A DNA stretch of 64,000 bases from Sulfitobacter sp. HGT1 (GCF_013282155.1 NZ_BLWI01000014.1:62001-126000), one strand, 5' to 3'. Positions 25,850 through 35,193 are shown, counted from the first letter of the stretch. Made by a program: numbers and translations. Notes: generated by a model from the letters alone, not told the origin.

Positions 25850-27070
25850 TCAGGCGTCCAGCGCTTTGGTGATCAGATTGCCCAACCGCTTGATGCCTTC
25901 GGCAATCTTGGCCTCGTCCGAGGTTGCATAGCTGAGCCGCAGCGTGTTGCGCCCTGACCCGTCGGCAAAGAACGCATGACCGGGCACAAAGGCGACCCGT
26001 TCTGTTTTCAGCGATTCGGCCAGCAAATCGGCCCCGTCCAGTGTGTCTGGCAATGTCACCCAGATGAACATCCCGCCTTCGGGTTTGGTCCAACTAACGG
26101 CCTCCGGCATGTGCTCTTCCAATGCCTTCAGCATCACATCACGCCGCGCACTATAGGCGCTGCGGATTGTGGCAACATGGCTGTCGAAATGCTGTTCGGC
26201 CACCTGAGTAATCGCGATCTGATTCAGCGTCGCGCTGTGCAAATCCGCCGCCTGTTTCATCAACACAAGCTGGCTGATCACCGGCATCGCGGCACAGACC
26301 CAACCGACCCGCAAACCGGGCGACAAGGTCTTGGAAAAGCTGCCGCAATAGATCGTGCGACACGCCTCAAGATCACCGCCCTTGCGCGCGGCCTCAAGCG
26401 CCAGAATCGGCGGGATCGCCTCGCCATCGAAACGCAACGCCTGATAGGCGGCATCTTCGATCACCGCGATCTCCATCTCGTCGGCCAGATCGATGACGCG
26501 CTCGCGGGCGGCACGGCTGACGGTGGCACCAGTGGGGTTGGCGAAATCAACCGACAGATAGGCGAATTTGGCCTTGCCGCCCGCCGCCTCAGCCTCTGCC
26601 GCGTAATCGGCACCGGAGCGGTTGCTCAGCGGGTCCAGCTTGTCATAGCGCGGCTCGTAGGCGTTGAACGCCCCCAAGGCACCCAGATAGGTCGGCCAGC
26701 CGACCAAGGCGGTGTCACCGGGCGACAAAAACAGCTTGCCCAGATAATCCAGCGCTTGCTGTGAACCCGATGTGATCAGGATGTTGTCCGGCGTTGCGGG
26801 AATGCCGATTTCCTGCATCTGTTTGGCAATCCAGACGCGCAGCGGTTTATGGCCTTCGCTGGTGGAATATTGCAAGCCTTGCGCGGCCATCGGGCCGGTC
26901 AAGGCCTCGGCAAATGCGTCTTGGAACGCTTGCTTTGGAAACAGGTCAGGGTCGGGAATACCGCCCGCAAAGGATATGATATCGGGTTGATCCAGCAGCT
27001 TTAACAGCTCGCGGATTTCAGACGCTTTCATGCGTGTCGCGCGAGTGGCGAAGATTTCTTGCAAGGACAT
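25850..27070 (-). CDS. PLP-dependent aminotransferase (class I/II, LysN/MocR-like fold)
   Basis: A 406-residue fold-type I aminotransferase. Visible elements are I-S-F-A-G-G-I-P-D-P-D near residue 32, S-G-S-Q-Q-A-L-D near 98, N-P-T-G near 185, and the PLP lysine in Y-C-G-S-F-S-K-T-L-S-P-G-L-R. This pattern is shared by 2-aminoadipate, valine-pyruvate and kynurenine/aromatic transaminases, so the substrate is unresolved. The start is taken at 27070 (M-S-L-Q-E-I-F) rather than the longer frame start because the family aligns from there. Confidence 0.85.
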   Translation of the reverse strand: MSLQEIFATRATRMKASEIRELLKLLDQPDIISFAGGIPDPDLFPKQAFQDAFAEALTGPMAAQGLQYSTSEGHKPLRVWIAKQMQEIGIPATPDNILITSGSQQALDYLGKLFLSPGDTALVGWPTYLGALGAFNAYEPRYDKLDPLSNRSGADYAAEAEAAGGKAKFAYLSVDFANPTGATVSRAARERVIDLADEMEIAVIEDAAYQALRFDGEAIPPILALEAARKGGDLEACRTIYCGSFSKTLSPGLRVGWVCAAMPVISQLVLMKQAADLHSATLNQIAITQVAEQHFDSHVATIRSAYSARRDVMLKALEEHMPEAVSWTKPEGGMFIWVTLPDTLDGADLLAESLKTERVAFVPGHAFFADGSGRNTLRLSYATSDEAKIAEGIKRLGNLITKALDA

Positions 27071-27222
27071 AGGACACCCCTCCCCGGATGGTTTTGAGCA
27101 CATTGCTGCGGGGACAAATTCAAGTCAATATATATGACCTAAAAGGGATGACAGAAATGCAGCACAAACCCAAAAGACCCGAGGCAATGCCCCGGGCCAA
27201 TTTCGTCTCGCTTGCGTGATGC

Positions 27223-27693
27223 TTAGTTCACCGACTTCGCATCAACCACGTCTTTTTCGATAGAACGGGGGCTCCCTGAAATCTGGATCTGGCGTGGCTT
27301 CAGTGCTTCGGGCACCTGACGTTCCAGATCGATATTCAGCATGCCATCAACATGGGTCGCACCGGTCACTTGGACGTGGTCGGCCAGATGGAAGCGGCGC
27401 TCGAAAGCACGGGTCGCGATGCCACGGTGCAGGTACTGCCGCTCTGTTGCGTCATCCGCCTTGCGGGCAGAGACGATCAGCGACTTCTCACGCACTTCGA
27501 CATTTAGGTCGGCCTCGGAAAAACCGGCGACAGCAATCGAGATACGATAGGAATCGTCGTCGAATTTTTCAATGTTGTAAGGGGGGTAGCTGTTTTGTGC
27601 GACATCATTGGTCGCGACGCGATCCATCAGATTGGCGATTTGGTCAAAGCCGACTGTGGAACGATAAAGCGGTGCAAAATCAAAATTACGCAT
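27223..27693 (-). CDS. Small heat-shock protein (Hsp20/IbpA type)
   Basis: ATP-independent chaperone that holds unfolded proteins. The 156-residue product has the class A proteobacterial start M-R-N-F-D-F-A-P-L-Y-R-S-T-V-G-F-D and an alpha-crystallin domain with P-P-Y-N-I-E, Y-R-I-S-I-A-V-A-G-F and the G-x-L motif in H-V-D-G-M-L-N-I-D-L. A well-formed RpoH promoter lies about 105 bp upstream (27797-27825), so it should be induced by heat. Confidence 0.94.
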   Translation of the reverse strand: MRNFDFAPLYRSTVGFDQIANLMDRVATNDVAQNSYPPYNIEKFDDDSYRISIAVAGFSEADLNVEVREKSLIVSARKADDATERQYLHRGIATRAFERRFHLADHVQVTGATHVDGMLNIDLERQVPEALKPRQIQISGSPRSIEKDVVDAKSVN

Positions 27694-27796
27694 AGGTGTT
27701 CATCCTCGTTTGAGCGATTTACATATCCGGACCTTCCGTTGCGGACAGGCCCCAGTTTCAGTCCCAAAACCCTATCTAGGCATCTTGGTGAAACTG

Positions 27797-27825
27797 ATGT
27801 GGGGATGGATAAATGCGGTTTCAAG
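27797..27825 (-). promoter_or_regulatory. RpoH (sigma-32) promoter of the Hsp20 gene
   Basis: On the minus strand, the -35 element CTTGAAA (27819-27825) is followed after 14 bases by CCCCACAT (27797-27804), close to the sigma-32 consensus CTTGAAA-N(12-17)-CCCCAT. It reads toward the small heat-shock gene. Confidence 0.82.
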
Positions 27826-27860
27826 GGGCTGATCGCAGCGCGATCAAAGCAAAATTCGGC

Positions 27861-28676
27861 CTAGGGTTTTACGAATTTTGCACCGGTTGTGCGGCGGCGG
27901 TCTGATGCCGTCACTGTTTTTTGCGCGATGCCGGGCTTGTGATAAACACCTTTGCCCGCGACAAGCTCGGCTTGCAGCAACGCAAGGGGCGTGCCCAATG
28001 CCGTGCCCAATGATACCTGCTGGCCGTCAACTTGGGCCTTGGCCGAAACCACCGAAACGATTTGTGGAACGCCGTTTTCAAAAGTGAATATCGGCGCGCC
28101 ACTTGATCCGAAATCGACGGAACATGTGGTCACCAGAACACCTTCCTGACGCGCCAGAACGCTGCAAACTTCTTGCAGGGACGGGGCCTCGGAACGGTCT
28201 TTGGCATAGCTGACCACGCCTAACTTGTCGCCCCGGCGCGGACGGGCGGCGGTCTCGAACGGGACGATTGTGGTGTTCTGGATCGCGCGGTCCAGTTCAA
28301 GCAGGGCCAGATCGTTGCGCACCCGTTCGGAGGACACGACCCCGTCATAAACATAATCCGGATGCACCACGGCGCGGCGGATATTGCGGTAGGCCCCGGC
28401 ACGACCATTGCGCCACCCCGCAAGGAACTCGACCTCGCTATGGTCAATACGTTGCTTTGTGTCGCGATCAAACAGGCAATGGGCCGCTGTCAGAACAAGA
28501 CGCGGCGCGATCAGCGCACCGGTACAAAACCCCGTTCCCCCGATATCAAGCCTGCCGACGGCCTCCCAATCACGCGCATCCACACCGCTATCCAGCCGGC
28601 GCAAATGGCCGTCTTGCGACAATGCCGCCGTTGCAACGGTCAAGGACATCAATGAAAGGGCAACCCAACGTCGCAC
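27861..28676 (-). CDS. Exported trypsin-like serine protease
   Basis: A 271-residue protein with a signal peptide (residues 1-20) and a chymotrypsin-fold domain. The triad is visible: His66 in T-A-A-H-C, Asp122 in N-D-L-A-L-L-E-L-D, and Ser192 in F-G-S-S-G-A-P. The serine motif departs from the usual G-D-S-G-G-P, as in V8/glutamyl-endopeptidase-like bacterial proteases. It should act in the periplasm or outside the cell. It lies downstream of glcF on the same strand, 80 bp away. Confidence 0.86.
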   Translation of the reverse strand: MRRWVALSLMSLTVATAALSQDGHLRRLDSGVDARDWEAVGRLDIGGTGFCTGALIAPRLVLTAAHCLFDRDTKQRIDHSEVEFLAGWRNGRAGAYRNIRRAVVHPDYVYDGVVSSERVRNDLALLELDRAIQNTTIVPFETAARPRRGDKLGVVSYAKDRSEAPSLQEVCSVLARQEGVLVTTCSVDFGSSGAPIFTFENGVPQIVSVVSAKAQVDGQQVSLGTALGTPLALLQAELVAGKGVYHKPGIAQKTVTASDRRRTTGAKFVKP

Positions 28677-28756
28677 GGCAAGGCTCCCTACCTTTGGAAT
28701 TCGCTCTGAGTGGATCTATGAAGTAATCGAAAGATAAGGCAGAATTAGGGCGATAT

Positions 28757-30106
28757 TTACCGTAGCTTGGGAATTTCACCTTTCGGGTCATATTCCCGTG
28801 CCAGCGCAGGCGGTTTGGGGCCACCGCTGGCCCAATCCAGCAGTTCGACCGTGTGAACGACAGGGATACCTGCGGCAGACCCGATCTGCATCATGCAGCC
28901 GATATTCCCTGCGGCAATCACATCCGGGTTCTTGGCCTGCAACGTCTTGATTTTACGATCTTTCAACTGCTTCGATATCTCTGGCTGCATCAAGTTATAC
29001 GTCCCTGCCGACCCACAACATAAATGCGAATCTACCGGTTCGACGACGGTAAAACCGGCCTGCTTCAGCAAATCCTTGGGAAAGGTTTTGATCTGCTGGC
29101 CGTGTTGCAACGAACAGGCCGCATGATAGGCAACAACCATCCCCTGATGTGCGGGTTCATTTGGCGCAACGGTGCCGGTGACATCGGCTGTGTTCAGATC
29201 AATCAGAACCTCTGACACATCACGCGCGATCGCTGAAACCCGCGCGGCATCTGCGGCCAAAGGATCATTGCGGAACATATGCCCGTAGTCTTTCACAGTG
29301 GTGCCGCAGCCCGACGTGTTGATGACAATCGCATCCAGCCCCTGCCCGTCAATCTCGGCGCACCACGCCTTGATATTCTTGGCCGCTGTTGCATGGCTCT
29401 CATTGGTTTTGCCCATGTGATGGGTCAACGCGCCACAGCACCCCGCCCCTTCGGCCACCACAACTTCGCAACCCAGCCGTGTCAGCAGACGGATCGTGGC
29501 ATCGTTGATGTCGGTGTTCAGCGCCTTTTGCGCACACCCCGTCATCAACGCCACCCGCTTTTTGCGCGCCCCTTGGGCGGCAAAGCTTTGCGGATCGTCA
29601 TTGCGACTGACAGGCGGAATGGTTTTCGGAGCCATCTCGAGCATGGCGCGCAGCCGCGCATCCGGCATCAACCGTGCAAAGGGCCGCCCGATCTTGGCCC
29701 CCAACAGGGCCAACCGAAACCGTGTCGGATAGGGCAATATCCGCGCCAATATCCAACGCAAGGCACGGTCGCTGAAAGGCCGTTTATACCGCTGCTCGAT
29801 ATAGTCACGGGCATGGTCCACCAGATGCATGTAATGCACACCCGACGGGCAAGTCGTCATACAGGCAAGGCACGACAAACACCGGTCGATATGTTTTACT
29901 GTTTTGGCATCCGGATCACGGTCGTTCTCCAGCATGTCCTTGATCAGGTAAATCCGCCCCCGAGGGCTGTCCAGCTCGTCCCCCAACACCTGATAGGTCG
30001 GGCATGTGGCCGTGCAAAACCCGCAATGCACACAGGCGCGCAATATCTCGTTGCTGCGTTTGATCGCAGGGTTTTTCATCTGCTCTGGGGTGAATGTGGT
30101 TTGCAT
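28757..30106 (-). CDS. glcF: Glycolate oxidase iron-sulfur subunit GlcF
   Basis: Electron-transfer subunit of membrane-associated glycolate oxidase (GlcDEF), which turns glycolate into glyoxylate. The 449-residue protein has two [4Fe-4S] motifs: C-V-H-C-G-F-C-T-A-T-C-P near residue 26 and C-L-S-C-L-A-C-M-T-T-C-P near 78. It also has two CCG-type motifs (G-A-G-C-C-G-A-L and H-L-C-C-G-S-A-G-T). It is the last gene of the glc cluster. Confidence 0.95.
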   Translation of the reverse strand: MQTTFTPEQMKNPAIKRSNEILRACVHCGFCTATCPTYQVLGDELDSPRGRIYLIKDMLENDRDPDAKTVKHIDRCLSCLACMTTCPSGVHYMHLVDHARDYIEQRYKRPFSDRALRWILARILPYPTRFRLALLGAKIGRPFARLMPDARLRAMLEMAPKTIPPVSRNDDPQSFAAQGARKKRVALMTGCAQKALNTDINDATIRLLTRLGCEVVVAEGAGCCGALTHHMGKTNESHATAAKNIKAWCAEIDGQGLDAIVINTSGCGTTVKDYGHMFRNDPLAADAARVSAIARDVSEVLIDLNTADVTGTVAPNEPAHQGMVVAYHAACSLQHGQQIKTFPKDLLKQAGFTVVEPVDSHLCCGSAGTYNLMQPEISKQLKDRKIKTLQAKNPDVIAAGNIGCMMQIGSAAGIPVVHTVELLDWASGGPKPPALAREYDPKGEIPKLR

Positions 30107-30152
30107 GGATACTCCGGCGATTAAAGGTCATGGACCATAGGCATCTGAAAGG

Positions 30153-30518
30153 TCAGGCGGCGACAAGGCTGGCCCAGGCCAGCCCGAACCAGGGAATTGT
30201 GGTACCGATGGCCCCCAAAACAGCAGTCCAACGCCGTGTTGAAGGGCCGGGATGGGCGCGGCGCAGGGCTTGGGTGCCAAAGGCCAGCACGCCGATCCAG
30301 CCCAGCCAGATCAGCAAAAGGCTGACCCCCGCCATCAGCATGTCGTCGCCCCAGCTTTTTGTCAGCCCATAGCGGATTGCAAGGGCGCAGGCGGCGCAGA
30401 CAAAAGTGAAGACTGCCAGAAACCATGTGCCGCTTTTCGACGGCGGTCTTTTCGTCAGCGCGCGAAAGATCAGCGGCCCCACGACAAAGACAAGGAAAAA
30501 GAGGGCAATCAACGTCAC
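30153..30518 (-). CDS. Small membrane protein inside the glc operon
   Basis: A 121-residue protein with about four hydrophobic helices: an N-terminal helix from residue 2, then segments near 33-50, 62-80 and 100-118. It overlaps glcE by 4 nt (ATGA) and precedes glcF by 46 bp, so it is translated as part of the glc operon. I do not recognise the family. A membrane anchor for the oxidase or a simple passenger are both possible; the sequence does not decide. Confidence 0.72.
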   Translation of the reverse strand: MTLIALFFLVFVVGPLIFRALTKRPPSKSGTWFLAVFTFVCAACALAIRYGLTKSWGDDMLMAGVSLLLIWLGWIGVLAFGTQALRRAHPGPSTRRWTAVLGAIGTTIPWFGLAWASLVAA

Positions 30519-31633
30519 GCTGCGTGCTCCATCAGGCCGGCGTTGAAAATGCCCCTTGGATCAAACTGTGCCCGCAACCCTGATGTCAGTCGCGCCAACC
30601 CGGCAGGTTCGGGGTGGAACATACCCAAGCGGGCTTTGGTTTCCACATCGGCCCGAACAAGCGTCGCATGGCCATCAAACGGCCCCAACGCCGCGCGCAG
30701 ATCATGGCCAGCGTTCGCCAGCAGCCAGATCAACCCGCCAGCCCAGTCATAGAACCACGCCTGCGCACCTGATCGTGCAGCAAGCGCAGGCCCGTCAGAC
30801 GGTTTGCAGGATACGCGCCACACATCGCCGGGCTTTCCCTGAAACGCCGCCACATCGCGGGTTTGGACCCACAGTCTGTCAGAATCTGCTGCTCCCTGAA
30901 CATCAATCTCGGCACCTGTTGCCGACAACAGCGTGCGCAGCTTGTCCATTCGGTAGGTGACCGACGTCTCGAACCCTTCAATCCGCAACATCGTATTCTG
31001 CGCGGCAGGATCATGGGCCGCACCTGTTACTTCAAACGGACTCCCAAGCGCGTTTGCCATTGCCGCAACGCCGCGCACATCATCCAACCCATGCAAGACT
31101 AACGTGGCTTGGGTTTCAGGTCTGGGCAGCACCTTAAGCGACACCTCGCTGAGCACCCCAAGTGTGCCAAAAGACCCCGCCATCAGCTTGACCAGATCAT
31201 AGCCGGTCACGTTTTTCATCACCCGCCCGCCGTTTTTGACGACAGTGCCGCGCCCGTCAACATACCGGACACCCAACAGAAAATCGCGCGCGGCCCCGAC
31301 CGAAATGCGGCGCGGTCCGCTTACATTTGCAGCCATCACACCACCAATCGTCGGTGTGCCCTTGCTCCCCAGCAAGGCCCGGTGATCCATCGGCTCGAAG
31401 GCCAAACGCTGGTTTTCCTTGGCCAGCGCCGCCTCGATCTCGGCCACGGGCGTGCCTGCCTTGGCAACGACGGTCATCGCACCGGGCTCGTACAAGGAAA
31501 TCCCGCTTAGCCCCGCAACCGACAGGACCGTCCCGCCCGCAGGAACACCGCGTGTGCCGCCACCCTGAACGGCCACCGGCCCACCAGCGCCTTTTACCGC
31601 ATCCACAAGCGCTTGTTCTGAAGTGATGTCCAT
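30515..31633 (-). CDS. glcE: Glycolate oxidase FAD-binding subunit GlcE
   Basis: A 372-residue FAD-binding subunit with the PCMH-type FAD motif (A-V-Q-G-G-G-T-R-G-V-P near residue 24, A-N-V-S-G-P-R-R near 103) and G-A-A-R-D-F-L-L-G-V-R-Y-V-D-G. It is shorter than GlcD and lacks the large C-terminal domain, as expected of GlcE. The ATG at 31633 follows a GGAG within the sequence 31634-31656 and is preferred to the frame start at 31681. It works in complex with GlcD and GlcF. Confidence 0.94.
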   Translation of the reverse strand: MDITSEQALVDAVKGAGGPVAVQGGGTRGVPAGGTVLSVAGLSGISLYEPGAMTVVAKAGTPVAEIEAALAKENQRLAFEPMDHRALLGSKGTPTIGGVMAANVSGPRRISVGAARDFLLGVRYVDGRGTVVKNGGRVMKNVTGYDLVKLMAGSFGTLGVLSEVSLKVLPRPETQATLVLHGLDDVRGVAAMANALGSPFEVTGAAHDPAAQNTMLRIEGFETSVTYRMDKLRTLLSATGAEIDVQGAADSDRLWVQTRDVAAFQGKPGDVWRVSCKPSDGPALAARSGAQAWFYDWAGGLIWLLANAGHDLRAALGPFDGHATLVRADVETKARLGMFHPEPAGLARLTSGLRAQFDPRGIFNAGLMEHAA

Positions 31634-31698
31634 TCTTCTCTGGCTCCTAAATATCCAATTCCGACCCTGCGCCAAAACCACAGCGGCCAGCGTTCAGC

Positions 31699-33147
31699 CT
31701 ATTCCGCGGCAAGCTGTACCGCGCGGCGGCTTTCCGAGGCGTCCAATGGAAATACCTTGGCCGGGTTCAACAGCCATGCAGGGTCGAACACATCCTTCAC
31801 GGCCATCTGGGCATTCAGATCGGCCGCCGCATATTGCACATGCATCAGATCGCGCTTTTCAATGCCAACGCCATGTTCGCCCGTCAAACAGCCGCCCACT
31901 TCGACGCACAGCTTCAACACCTCGGCCCCGAATTCCTCGCACAGCTCCAGATCACCGGGCTTGTTCGCGTCGAACAGGATCAGCGGATGCATGTTGCCGT
32001 CACCTGCGTGAAACACATTCCCGACCTTCAGCCCGTAATGGTCGCTCATCTCGCCGATACGTTTCAGCACATGCGGCAAGGACGACACGGGGATCGTTCC
32101 ATCCAGACACATATAATCGTTGATCTGACCCATCGCCCCAAAGGCAGACTTGCGGCCCAGCCAGATTTTGGCACTTTCTTCGGCGGATTTGGACTGGCGC
32201 AGCTCGACCGGGTTATGCCGGCGCGCGATCTCGGAAATCAGCTCAAGCTGGTGATCAATCTCGGCATCCGATCCCTCGACCTCGACGATCAGCAAGGCTT
32301 CGCACATCGGATACCCGGCTTTGGCAAAGGCCTCGGTCGCCTCGATACAAGGGCGGTCCATGAATTCGATCGCAACCGGCAGCACGCCCGCCTTGATGAT
32401 GTCGGACACACAGGTGCCCGCGACTTCGTTGTCGTCAAAGCCGATCAGAACGGGCCGCGCGCCTTCGGGCTTGTGCAGGATGCGCAAGGTGGCTTCGGTC
32501 ACAACGCCAAGCTGCCCTTCGGACCCGCAGATCAGCCCCAACAGATCAAGCCCCCCCGCATCCAGATACGCGCCGCCGACGTCGATGATTTCACCATCCA
32601 TCAACACCATTTTCACGCCCATCAGATTGTTCGTGGTCACGCCGTATTTCAGACAATGCGCCCCGCCCGAATTCATCGCGATATTGCCCGCAATGGCGCA
32701 GGCAAGCTGGCTGGACGGATCGGGTGCATAAAAGAAACCGTGTTCCTCGACCGCGCCGGTCACGCTCAGGTTTGTGCGGCCGGTCTGCACGCGGATGATG
32801 CGGTTTTCGTAATCGGTTTCGATCACGTCATTCATGCGCGCCACACCCAGAATAACACAATCGGCTGTCGGCAGCGCCCCGCCAGCAAGCGATGTCCCCG
32901 ACCCGCGCGGCACGACGGGCACACCTTCTTCGTGGCAGATGCGCAGCACATCGGACACTTCCTGGGTCGATGACGGCAGCACAGCAACCATTGGTGGGCA
33001 TTTATAGGCGGTCAGCGCGTCGCATTCGTAAGCGCGGGTTTCGCGCTCATCAAAGATCACGGCATCAAAGGGCAAGACCCCCTGCAACCGCTCAACAACC
33101 CGCGCTTTGCGGGCCATGATTGCCGGGTTGGGAATTGGCATTTCCAT
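31699..33147 (-). CDS. glcD: Glycolate oxidase catalytic subunit GlcD
   Basis: FAD-dependent dehydrogenase subunit, 482 residues. It has the FAD-binding V-V-P-R-G-S-G-T-S-L-A-G-G near residue 76, G-N-I-A-M-N-S-G-G-A-H-C near 154, and the C-terminal G-N-V-F-H-A-G-D-G-N-M-H and L-T-G-E-H-G-V-G-I-E-K motifs carrying the metal/substrate histidines. First gene of glcD-glcE-ORF-glcF. No GlcC-type regulator is adjacent. Glycolate from phytoplankton is a plausible substrate for a marine bacterium. Confidence 0.95.
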   Translation of the reverse strand: MEMPIPNPAIMARKARVVERLQGVLPFDAVIFDERETRAYECDALTAYKCPPMVAVLPSSTQEVSDVLRICHEEGVPVVPRGSGTSLAGGALPTADCVILGVARMNDVIETDYENRIIRVQTGRTNLSVTGAVEEHGFFYAPDPSSQLACAIAGNIAMNSGGAHCLKYGVTTNNLMGVKMVLMDGEIIDVGGAYLDAGGLDLLGLICGSEGQLGVVTEATLRILHKPEGARPVLIGFDDNEVAGTCVSDIIKAGVLPVAIEFMDRPCIEATEAFAKAGYPMCEALLIVEVEGSDAEIDHQLELISEIARRHNPVELRQSKSAEESAKIWLGRKSAFGAMGQINDYMCLDGTIPVSSLPHVLKRIGEMSDHYGLKVGNVFHAGDGNMHPLILFDANKPGDLELCEEFGAEVLKLCVEVGGCLTGEHGVGIEKRDLMHVQYAAADLNAQMAVKDVFDPAWLLNPAKVFPLDASESRRAVQLAAE

Positions 33148-33216
33148 CGAGCACCTCCAATTTGGTAAAATAATATGACCAATTTATGCCATTGGCAAGC
33201 TGGAACCGTAAGGCGT

Positions 33217-33921
33217 ATGCATCATTGCATGACTTGGATGGATCGCATCACCCTTTTTGGGCCCCTAGATAGCGCAGCGCTGGCGTGCATTTTCGCCGTT
33301 TGGGTCGTCATTGGCTGGATGATTGAAAACGCAGGCTCCAAACGCCCTTCCATGTCACAGCTCATGGCGGCACATCGGCGCGAATGGATGGTTCAGCTGA
33401 TCACCCGTCAACCACGGATCTTTGATGCCCATATTCTGGGCACGCTCCGCCAAAGCACCGCATTTTTCGCCTCAACCAGCGTCATCGCTTTGGGGGGTAC
33501 ATTGGCGCTGCTTGGCAATTCCGAACAGATGGCAACGGTCGTCGAAGATTTATCTCTGACCGACCTTCCCACAATCGTGTGGGAGATCAAGATGCTGCTG
33601 CCGCTGTTCTTTTTGACCAACGCATTCCTGAAATTTGTCTGGTCAAACCGGCTGTTCGGCTATTGCTCTGTTCTGATGGCGGCTGTGCCAAACGACACGC
33701 AAGACCCGCGCGCGCCGAAACTGGCGTCGAAAGCCGCCGAGATCAACATCACCGCAGCGCGGAGCTTCAACCGCGGGCTGCGGTCGCTTTATTTTGCGCT
33801 GGCAAGTCTGGCCTGGCTGGTCGGGCCCATTCCCTTGGCAATTGCCGCGATTGTTACTCTTATTATCATCTGGCGGCGTGAATTCACCTCGGAGTCTCGG
33901 CGCATCCTCTTGGAAAGCTGA
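33217..33921 (+). CDS. DUF599 family membrane protein
   Basis: A membrane protein of about 230 residues with four hydrophobic segments (near the N-terminus, then around S-T-S-V-I-A-L-G-G-T, L-P-L-F-F-L-T-N-A-F and L-V-G-P-I-P-L-A-I-A). The pattern M-A-A-H-R-R-E-W-M, R-I-F-D-A-H-I-L-G-T-L and N-R-G-L-R-S-L-Y-F-A-L-A is that of DUF599, whose function is unknown. An AAGG just before 33217 supports that ATG; 33229 and 33238 are alternatives. It is divergent from glcD. Confidence 0.78.
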   Translation: MHHCMTWMDRITLFGPLDSAALACIFAVWVVIGWMIENAGSKRPSMSQLMAAHRREWMVQLITRQPRIFDAHILGTLRQSTAFFASTSVIALGGTLALLGNSEQMATVVEDLSLTDLPTIVWEIKMLLPLFFLTNAFLKFVWSNRLFGYCSVLMAAVPNDTQDPRAPKLASKAAEINITAARSFNRGLRSLYFALASLAWLVGPIPLAIAAIVTLIIIWRREFTSESRRILLES

Positions 33922-33963
33922 TGTCGACGCCCTATGTCTGAGGCTAATAGTATTGGTGGAATT

Positions 33964-34320
33964 ATGTTTAAGACTGCAATTACCCTCGCAATGATCTTAA
34001 CTGCGCAGGCAGCCGCCGCAGACAACCCCGTGATTCAAAACGTCCACGCCAACCAGTCCGGCGGGCTTTGGACATTTGACGTTACCATCAGCCACGGCGA
34101 CGATGGGTGGGGCCATTTCGCCGATGCTTGGCGGATTCTTGATAGTTCGGGCAAACAGATCGCCGTTCGCGAACTGATCCACCCGCATGTTGACGAACAG
34201 CCCCTCACACGGTCGCTTTCGGGCATAGCGATTCCCGCAGGCACAGCCGAAGTGGGCGTTCAGGCCCGTGACACCGTTGCTGGTTGGGCAAAAGACATCA
34301 AAAAAGTGAAGCTCAAGTAA
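33964..34320 (+). CDS. Exported small protein, function unknown
   Basis: A 118-residue protein with a signal peptide (cleavage probably after A-Q-A-A-A-A, about residue 20). The mature part looks like one beta-sandwich domain (W-T-F-D-V-T-I-S-H-G-D-D-G-W-G-H, then W-R-I-L-D and R-E-L-I-H-P-H-V-D-E-Q-P). The clustered His and Asp residues could bind metal, but that is a guess. It follows the DUF599 gene by 42 bp on the same strand and converges on rlmH. ATG 33964 is chosen because the signal peptide starts there. Confidence 0.75.
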   Translation: MFKTAITLAMILTAQAAAADNPVIQNVHANQSGGLWTFDVTISHGDDGWGHFADAWRILDSSGKQIAVRELIHPHVDEQPLTRSLSGIAIPAGTAEVGVQARDTVAGWAKDIKKVKLK

Positions 34321-34322
34321 GC

Positions 34323-34793
34323 TTAGATCCGATGGTACGGGCCACCGGATAGGATCGAGGCCGCGCGGTACAATTGTTCGGTCAGCATCACGCGCACCAG
34401 CATATGCGGCCAGACCATTTTGCCAAATGACACTGCGTGATCCGCGTCTTTGCGCAGGTCTTTGGCGATGCCATCCGCGCCGCCAATGACAAATGCCACG
34501 TCGCCGCGGCCCTGATCGCGCCACCCGCCAAGCCGGTTCGCAAAATCGGGTGACGATTCGACCCCTCCGCGTTCATCCAGAACGCAGATCAGGGACCCGT
34601 CAGGAATAGCGCGGCGCAGCAAAGCCGCTTCCGCGGCCATCCCGCCGTTTTTCTTGTCTTCGACTTCGAGGATTTGTGCAGGCCCAAGGCCCAATGCGCG
34701 ACCCGTTCGATCAAACCGTTTCAGGTAGTCGTCGATCAGGTCTTTTTCTGGTCCGGCGCGCAAACGCCCGACCACACAGATATGAACGCGCAT
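34323..34793 (-). CDS. rlmH: 23S rRNA (pseudouridine1915-N3)-methyltransferase RlmH
   Basis: SPOUT-class methyltransferase that modifies pseudouridine 1915 in the decoding-bridge helix of 23S rRNA. The 156-residue product has the knot residues L-D-E-R-G-G near 78, F-V-I-G-G-A-D-G near 104 and the C-terminal E-Q-L-Y-R-A-x-x-I-L-x-G-x-P-Y-H. It follows rsfS by 19 bp, the conserved rsfS-rlmH arrangement. Confidence 0.95.
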   Translation of the reverse strand: MRVHICVVGRLRAGPEKDLIDDYLKRFDRTGRALGLGPAQILEVEDKKNGGMAAEAALLRRAIPDGSLICVLDERGGVESSPDFANRLGGWRDQGRGDVAFVIGGADGIAKDLRKDADHAVSFGKMVWPHMLVRVMLTEQLYRAASILSGGPYHRI

Positions 34794-34812
34794 ACCAAAA
34801 AGCCTTGCGGGC

Positions 34813-35193
34813 TTAGTGTGGCATTACGGCTGGCGGTTCAGGTGTGTCAGTAGGCATCCACATCTTTTCCAGCTGATAGAATTCGCGCACTTCGGGGCGG
34901 AATACGTGAACAATCACGTCACCCGTATCGATCAAGACCCAGTCGCCTGTGTCTTTACCTTCGACGCGCGGCGTGCGGCCGTACTCGTCCTTGACCATCT
35001 GTGCCAGCTTTTCGGCAATCGACGTCACCTGACGCGAGGACCGGCCGGAACAAACAACCATATAGTCGCCGATAGCCGTCTTGCCGCGCAGATCAATCTG
35101 CACGATTTCTTCGGCTTTATCGTCGTCCAACTGGGATAGAATGGAAGCAAGCAAAGCATCGCTTGATGTTACATTTGCATCGACAGTCATCAT
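34813..35193 (-). CDS. rsfS: Ribosome silencing factor RsfS
   Basis: Binds ribosomal protein L14 and blocks subunit joining when nutrients are scarce. The 126-residue protein has the DUF143 core [30 protein letters not shown] and [10 protein letters not shown]. First gene of the rsfS-rlmH pair. The first two ATGs are adjacent; either may start the protein. Confidence 0.95.
   Translation of the reverse strand: MMTVDANVTSSDALLASILSQLDDDKAEEIVQIDLRGKTAIGDYMVVCSGRSSRQVTSIAEKLAQMVKDEYGRTPRVEGKDTGDWVLIDTGDVIVHVFRPEVREFYQLEKMWMPTDTPEPPAVMPH

Noticed and set aside
24918..26093. Long open frame antisense to gabD and its terminator
   Set aside because: It spans the intergenic terminator and shows only complement-shadow composition; gabD has all catalytic motifs.
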